Source: Bacillota bacterium (GTDB taxonomy: Bacteria; Bacillota; Clostridia; Peptostreptococcales; Anaerovoracaceae). Taken from it: DNA of 8,658 bases. This document shows, in pieces, positions 5,651 through 8,658 of the stretch. Made by a program: the position numbers and the translations under genes. Where the stretch lies: NCBI GenBank assembly GCA_016281165.1, contig JAEEIC010000184.1:1-8658 (forward strand). The letters are read 5' to 3'. Position 1 is the first letter of the stretch. Each line of letters opens with the position of its first letter. A model generated the notes under the pieces. That model was not told where the DNA came from and ran no database searches. It saw only the letters and a list, made by a program, of their open reading frames with translations.

Positions 5651-6556
5651 TTACTTTAAAAACGTTTCTGCCCAGGTCTTGAGCTCCTCCGCGGATGCGC
5701 CGGCAGCGAAACGCTTTCCGGCATCCACTTCCGCGCCGGTGATCTCGCGCATGCGCTGGGGTGCCTCCGCGCCTATGCCGCTGCTTCCGGAGGTGGCGAA
5801 GGGAACGACCCTCTTTCCGGAGAAATCGTATGCAGCGAGGAAGCTGTCGATTATCGAGGGCTCGCGGTACCACCAGACGGGGTAGCCGACGAAGACGACG
5901 TCGGCGTCCGCTACGGGCGCGTCCTTGTCTGCCAGGGCGGGACGGCAGTTCTTATCGCTCATCTCGAGAGTAGAACGTGACTTCTTGTTCCTCCAGTCCA
6001 GATCAGCGGCCGTATAGGGGACCTCGGGCCTGATCTCATAGACCGGCGAATCAATAGCGTCCGCGAGACGCTTCGCCACTTTGGCGGTAACGCCGCTGGC
6101 GGAGAAATATGTTACAAGCGCTTTCATCTTTTTTCCTCCTGATGATACATTTATGATGCTTTTGGCAAAATCCGCAGCCTCAGCGAGATCCTGCGCGTCG
6201 GGCTTACCCTTATGAATGCCCTTGAACTCGCCTTTGCAGTGGAATTCGCGCTCGTCCATGGGTATGCCTGCCTTATCTGCTTCTGCCTTGACCTTTTTCC
6301 AGGTCGAGTTGAGCATGGCAGCCGAACCGAAATTGACGATCCTGCCGACCATGTTTTTATCAAGGGAAGCCACGAAACTGCGGACCTCCGGGTCGATGCT
6401 GAAAGCGTAATAGGAATTCCCCAGGAAGAGTATGTCTACGGGTTCATCGACCGGAACGCTGATCGGCAGAGCTTCCGCGCCGATGGCTTTGGCGACTGCT
6501 TCCGCGAGGCGCTTCGTGTTCCCTGTCTTGGTGTAATATCTGACTGCGGCCTTCAT
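5651..6556 (-). CDS. Two-domain flavodoxin (tandem flavodoxin fusion, or two genes joined by loss of a stop)
   Basis: The ORF encodes 301 residues made of two flavodoxin-like domains. Domain 1 (1 to about 135) opens with MKAAVRYYTKTGNTKRLAEA, whose T-x-T-G-N-T is the FMN phosphate loop, followed by LFLGNSYY and VNFGSAA. Domain 2 (144-301) opens MKALVTYFSASGVTAKVAKR with phosphate loop S-x-S-G-x-T. It continues with VVFVGYPVWWYREPSIIDSF and VVPFATSGSSGIG, as in the Flavodoxin_4 group found in many Clostridia. Both should carry FMN and move electrons between redox partners. The linker is unusual: residues SSGGKK are the translation of an AGGAGG Shine-Dalgarno placed 7 nt before the ATG at 6127. 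The second domain can therefore start by itself as a 158-residue protein. The upstream ribosome binding site GGAGG is 8 nt from the first ATG, 14 nt after the MBL-rubredoxin gene. Confidence 0.85.
   Translation of the reverse strand: MKAAVRYYTKTGNTKRLAEAVAKAIGAEALPISVPVDEPVDILFLGNSYYAFSIDPEVRSFVASLDKNMVGRIVNFGSAAMLNSTWKKVKAEADKAGIPMDEREFHCKGEFKGIHKGKPDAQDLAEAADFAKSIINVSSGGKKMKALVTYFSASGVTAKVAKRLADAIDSPVYEIRPEVPYTAADLDWRNKKSRSTLEMSDKNCRPALADKDAPVADADVVFVGYPVWWYREPSIIDSFLAAYDFSGKRVVPFATSGSSGIGAEAPQRMREITGAEVDAGKRFAAGASAEELKTWAETFLK
6125..6140 (-). promoter_or_regulatory. Internal ribosome binding site and start codon for the second flavodoxin domain
   Basis: AGGAGG (6135-6140) followed by seven nt (AAAAAAG) and ATG (6125-6127) makes an ideal ribosome binding site inside an open reading frame. 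It is as good as the sites before the independent genes around it. It marks where a separate second flavodoxin gene would start, and suggests that domain 2 is made alone as well as, or instead of, as a fusion. Confidence 0.7.
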
Positions 6557-6570
6557 GGTACTGTCCTCCG

Positions 6571-7512
6571 TTACGCTTGATTGAACTTATCCTTGCCCTG
6601 TTTGCAGCGCGGGCATTTCCAGTCATCCGGCAGATCCGCGAAAGCGACGCCGTCGTGCTCGGCGGGATCATAAACGTAGCCGCAGACGGAGCATACGTAT
6701 TTGCCGCTGGCCTTCGGCGCGCCGAGATCGATATCATCAACTACGGTCGGCACGGGGTGATCCAGATACATCACGCGCTTTGCCTCCAGGTTCTCATAGC
6801 CCTGGGGAGTATGAGTGCCGCAGTAGACCGTGGGATTATTGCGGATGAACTCGCGTATCCGGTCCTGGGTCTCGCGGGCGGCGGCGAGGTCGTCGAAAAC
6901 GACGGAGAGCTTGTCCGCGTAGAGCGCCTCGTCGACGTAGGTGATATCGCCGTGGATCATATAGAACAGGCCGTCCAGCTCCACGATGATGATGCTGTTG
7001 CCGTTGGTATGGCCCTTCGCCTTTATGTAGGTCACGCCGGGGACGATCTTCTGGCTCTCGGGGAAGTTATAGTACGGGCCGTCGGTGAAGTTCACGGGCA
7101 CGATGTTGTCAAGGCCCTGCAGCTCCGCGGCGGACAGTTCGTCGGCATTGACGTAGATCTTCGCGTTGGGGAAGGATCTCAGCTCGCCGGAATGATCGGC
7201 ATGCTTATGGGTCAGCAGTATCCTCGTCACCTGCTCCGGCTTGTAGCCCAGGGCGGCGAAGGCTTCCATATAGCTGCAGATATCCCTGCCGGTAAAGGCA
7301 AGACTGTTCTCGTCGGGCGCCTCTTCCGGCGTGCCGGCGGGAAGGCCGGTGTCCACCAGGATCACCTCGTCGCCGGTGTCGATGAGGTAGTTCTGCAGGC
7401 TGCCCCTGTAGCGGACGTTCTTGTCGAACTTGTCCATGCCCTCTTCCCCGCCGAAAGCGAAGGGCTGGGAATAGAATCCGTCTTTTCTGAATCTGACTGC
7501 TTTGATCTCCAT
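6571..7512 (-). CDS. MBL-fold metallohydrolase with C-terminal rubredoxin domain
   Basis: This 313-residue protein joins two modules. Residues about 30-240 form a metallo-beta-lactamase fold: VDTGLP (53-58), the metal motif HKHADH (102-107), H168 in KGHTNG, D189 in HGDI and H234 in GTHTP. Together these supply a binuclear metal site of the lactonase/glyoxalase-like kind. Residues about 271-313 are a compact rubredoxin: CSVCGYVYDP with C274 and C277, then LPDDWKCPRC with C300 and C303, binding one iron. MBL folds joined to rubredoxin recall flavodiiron oxygen reductases, but there is no flavodoxin domain in this chain and the ligands look hydrolase-like. The actual reaction is unknown. AAGGAGG lies 9 nt before the ATG. 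The gene sits 15 nt after a glutathione peroxidase gene and 14 nt before the flavodoxin ORF, so a redox role is likely. It appears cytoplasmic. Confidence 0.9.
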   Translation of the reverse strand: MEIKAVRFRKDGFYSQPFAFGGEEGMDKFDKNVRYRGSLQNYLIDTGDEVILVDTGLPAGTPEEAPDENSLAFTGRDICSYMEAFAALGYKPEQVTRILLTHKHADHSGELRSFPNAKIYVNADELSAAELQGLDNIVPVNFTDGPYYNFPESQKIVPGVTYIKAKGHTNGNSIIIVELDGLFYMIHGDITYVDEALYADKLSVVFDDLAAARETQDRIREFIRNNPTVYCGTHTPQGYENLEAKRVMYLDHPVPTVVDDIDLGAPKASGKYVCSVCGYVYDPAEHDGVAFADLPDDWKCPRCKQGKDKFNQA

Positions 7513-7527
7513 CTGCCTGATCCTCCT

Positions 7528-8067
7528 TTACAGCAGCGCCTTCACGCAGGCTTCCACTTCGGCCATATCCGCCGTGGGCTCGAAGCGCGCCACGACATTG
7601 CCTTCACGGTCTATGATGAACTTGGTGAAGTTCCACTTTATATCAGGCTTCTTGTCCCAGTCGGGATCGGCCTCGGAGAACATCTTCTCCAAAAGCGCCT
7701 TGTACGGGTGCTCGCCGAAGCCCTCGAAGCCCTTCTGCGACTTCAGATAAGTGTAAAGGGGCAGCTCGTTCTCGCCGTTCACGTCCGCCTTCTTCATCTG
7801 CGGGAAGGTGGTGTTGAAATGCAGAGTGCAGAACTCGTGGATCTCCTCATCAGTTCCGGGAGCCTGTCCGCCGAACTGGTTGCAGGGGATATCGAGTATC
7901 TCCAGACCCTGATCGTGGTAGTCCCTGTACATCTGCTCGATAGGTTCGTACTGCGGTGTGAAGCCGCAGCCGGTGGCGGTATTGACCACCATGATGACCT
8001 TGCCCTTATAGCCCGCCAGGTCTAATTCCTCACCGCTGCCGGTAGTGATCTTGTGATCGTAGATCAT
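7528..8067 (-). CDS. Glutathione peroxidase family protein, probably thioredoxin-type thiol peroxidase
   Basis: This complete 179-residue GPx-family enzyme reduces hydrogen peroxide or organic peroxides. The peroxidatic residue is C34 in NTATGCGFTPQY. The catalytic partners are Q64 in PCNQFGG and W145-N146 in KWNFTKF, giving the usual Cys-Gln-Trp-Asn set. C80 in EIHEFCTLHF sits where yeast-type, thioredoxin-dependent GPx proteins carry their resolving cysteine, so this is probably a 2-Cys thiol peroxidase and not a true glutathione enzyme. There is no TGA/selenocysteine; the active-site codon is Cys. There is no signal peptide, so it is cytoplasmic. AAAAGGAGG lies 8 nt before the ATG. It is 124 nt downstream of the FTR-like gene and 15 nt upstream of the MBL-rubredoxin gene. 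A second GPx gene lies on the other side of the FTR-like gene. Confidence 0.95.
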   Translation of the reverse strand: MIYDHKITTGSGEELDLAGYKGKVIMVVNTATGCGFTPQYEPIEQMYRDYHDQGLEILDIPCNQFGGQAPGTDEEIHEFCTLHFNTTFPQMKKADVNGENELPLYTYLKSQKGFEGFGEHPYKALLEKMFSEADPDWDKKPDIKWNFTKFIIDREGNVVARFEPTADMAEVEACVKALL

Positions 8068-8191
8068 TTTTCTTTCCTCCTTTTCGCCTTGACAGTGCCC
8101 GGATCATGCGTTTTAGAGTGATGCCGCGGCGACTTTTCCGTTAAATATGTGTCCCGTTCTGATCAGCCGGGCCGCGGGAGCCCTCCCCCGA
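8068..8191 (-). other. 124-nt gap inside the redox cluster
   Basis: This is the only long spacer in the redox cluster. It holds the ribosome binding site of the GPx gene (AAAAGGAGG) and a GC-rich palindrome GGGAG-cc-CTCCC (8176-8187) just past the FTR-like stop. I see no convincing minus-strand promoter and no T tract, so transcription may read through. On the plus strand there is TTGACA (8089-8094), 17 nt, TTTAGA (8112-8117), which would read antisense into the FTR-like gene. No PerR-type box is evident. Confidence 0.4.
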
Positions 8192-8389
8192 TCATTTCTC
8201 CTTATAGTAGAGCTGGCAGTGGCACAGGCCCTCGAACTCGGGATCGGCGATCTGCCTGCGGAATTCCTCGCACATGCATTTGTATTCGGGAAGCTTCCCC
8301 ACGCGGCAGGGACAATAGCCGTCCTTCGCCTTCAGGCCTTCCTGGATCATCTTTACGATCTCTTTATCATCGTTGAAACGTACCTTCAT
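8192..8389 (-). CDS. Ferredoxin-thioredoxin reductase catalytic-chain-like iron-sulfur protein
   Basis: This 65-residue cytoplasmic protein has six cysteines in three C-x-C pairs: CPC (C26, C28), CMC (C38, C40) and CHC (C56, C58), the last in LCHCQLYYKEK. This CPC...CxC...CHC order is the hallmark of the FTR catalytic subunit. There a [4Fe-4S] cluster is held by the equivalents of C26, C38, C40 and C56, next to a redox disulfide equivalent to C28-C58. Such proteins take single electrons from ferredoxin and reduce disulfides. The spacing between pairs (9 and 15 residues) differs from plant FTR and the protein is shorter; there is no variable-chain partner in view, as in the stand-alone FTR-like proteins of anaerobes. 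AAGGAG lies 7 nt before the ATG. It follows one GPx gene by 15 nt and precedes another, so its target may be a peroxidase or its thioredoxin. Confidence 0.88.
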   Translation of the reverse strand: MKVRFNDDKEIVKMIQEGLKAKDGYCPCRVGKLPEYKCMCEEFRRQIADPEFEGLCHCQLYYKEK

Positions 8390-8404
8390 CGTCGTTCTCC
8401 TTTT

Positions 8405-8658
8405 TTACAGAGCGGCCGCGACCGCGTCTCTGACTTCCTTCATATCCACGGTAGGCTCGAATCTGGCGGCGACCCTGCCCTCGCGGTCGATCAGGAACTT
8501 CGTGAAGTTCCACTTGATATAGGCCTTGTCGCCGAACTGCTTGTTGTTCATATCCGCGAATTTCTTCAGCGCGGCAAGCTTAAGGCCCTTGCCGAAGCCC
8601 TCGAAAGGCTTTTCCGTCGCCAGCCAGGCAAACAGCGGATCAGCGGTCTCGCCGTTGA
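8405..8658 (-). CDS. Second glutathione peroxidase family protein, C-terminal part (cut by window edge)
   Basis: The last 83 codons of a GPx gene are present, ending in TAA at 8405. They contain the conserved block IKWNFTKFLIDREG with the catalytic Trp-Asn, then ARFEPT and a C-terminal helix. Aligned without gaps to the end of the complete GPx in this window, 43 of 83 residues are identical by hand count. They are therefore clear paralogues but an old duplication, or separately acquired. The peroxidatic cysteine and the start lie beyond the window, so its catalytic class cannot be told. Only 15 nt separate it from the FTR-like gene, so the two are almost certainly co-transcribed. The open frame continues to the window edge. 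Confidence 0.93.
   Translation of the reverse strand, partial: NGETADPLFAWLATEKPFEGFGKGLKLAALKKFADMNNKQFGDKAYIKWNFTKFLIDREGRVAARFEPTVDMKEVRDAVAAAL

Noticed and set aside
6577..8025. A 482-codon open frame on the plus strand
   Set aside because: It lies opposite the rubredoxin fusion and GPx genes, which have clear families, catalytic motifs and ribosome binding sites. The plus-strand product is repetitive in Val, Leu, Gly and His with no domain. It is a GC-driven shadow.
8028..8050. Selenocysteine GPx
   Set aside because: The active-site position of the complete GPx reads as an ordinary Cys codon with no in-frame TGA.
1..8658. CRISPR arrays, tRNA or rRNA genes, insertion sequences, attachment sites
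   Set aside because: I saw no regularly spaced repeats, cloverleaf-like sequences, transposase fragments or terminal repeats on either strand.

Overview
The window looks like a chromosomal segment from a moderately GC-rich, strictly or mostly anaerobic Gram-positive bacterium, most likely a member of the Clostridia. The reasons are the strong AAGGAGG-type ribosome binding sites before almost every gene, a YtrA-type GntR repressor paired with an ABC transporter, a PrsW-type membrane protease, and a set of oxygen- and peroxide-handling proteins typical of anaerobes (rubredoxin fusion, flavodoxins, ferredoxin-thioredoxin-reductase-like protein, glutathione peroxidases). The genus cannot be fixed from the sequence. 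Every supported gene is on the minus strand, so transcription runs from high to low coordinates. There are no tRNA, rRNA, CRISPR or insertion-sequence features.

Region 1 (8658 down to about 5540) is a redox-defence cluster. In transcription order it holds the C-terminal part of a glutathione peroxidase (cut by the window edge), a 65-residue ferredoxin-thioredoxin-reductase-like iron-sulfur protein, a complete second glutathione peroxidase, a metallo-beta-lactamase-fold protein with a C-terminal rubredoxin domain, and an ORF that joins two flavodoxin domains. Most gaps are 14-15 nt; one is 124 nt. A stem-loop with a T tract at 5541-5573 probably ends it. A reasonable reading is that reduced ferredoxin, flavodoxin or rubredoxin supplies electrons to peroxidases and an oxygen- or radical-related metallohydrolase. 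The electron path itself is inference.

Region 2 (5464 down to 941) is a peptide/nickel-family ABC transporter operon in the order permease (OppB-like), permease (OppC-like), ATPase (OppD-like), ATPase (OppF-like). It has a good promoter directly upstream (TTGTAT, 17 nt, TATAAT) and very tight or overlapping junctions. No substrate-binding protein gene is present. The OppF-like gene is broken by a single missing base in an A run. A PrsW-family protease gene follows 40 nt after it.

Region 3 (832 down to 1) holds a 72-residue two-helix membrane protein of unknown function followed by an intrinsic terminator. Beyond it lies a GntR/YtrA-type repressor whose promoter is embedded in a long nested inverted repeat, probably its own operator. 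The first codons of an ABC transporter ATPase overlap the repressor's stop codon, as in ytr-like operons.

The most interesting points are the small FTR-like protein lying between two glutathione peroxidase genes, the metallo-beta-lactamase/rubredoxin fusion, the fused flavodoxin ORF that reads straight through an intact Shine-Dalgarno sequence and ATG, and the frameshifted oppF.
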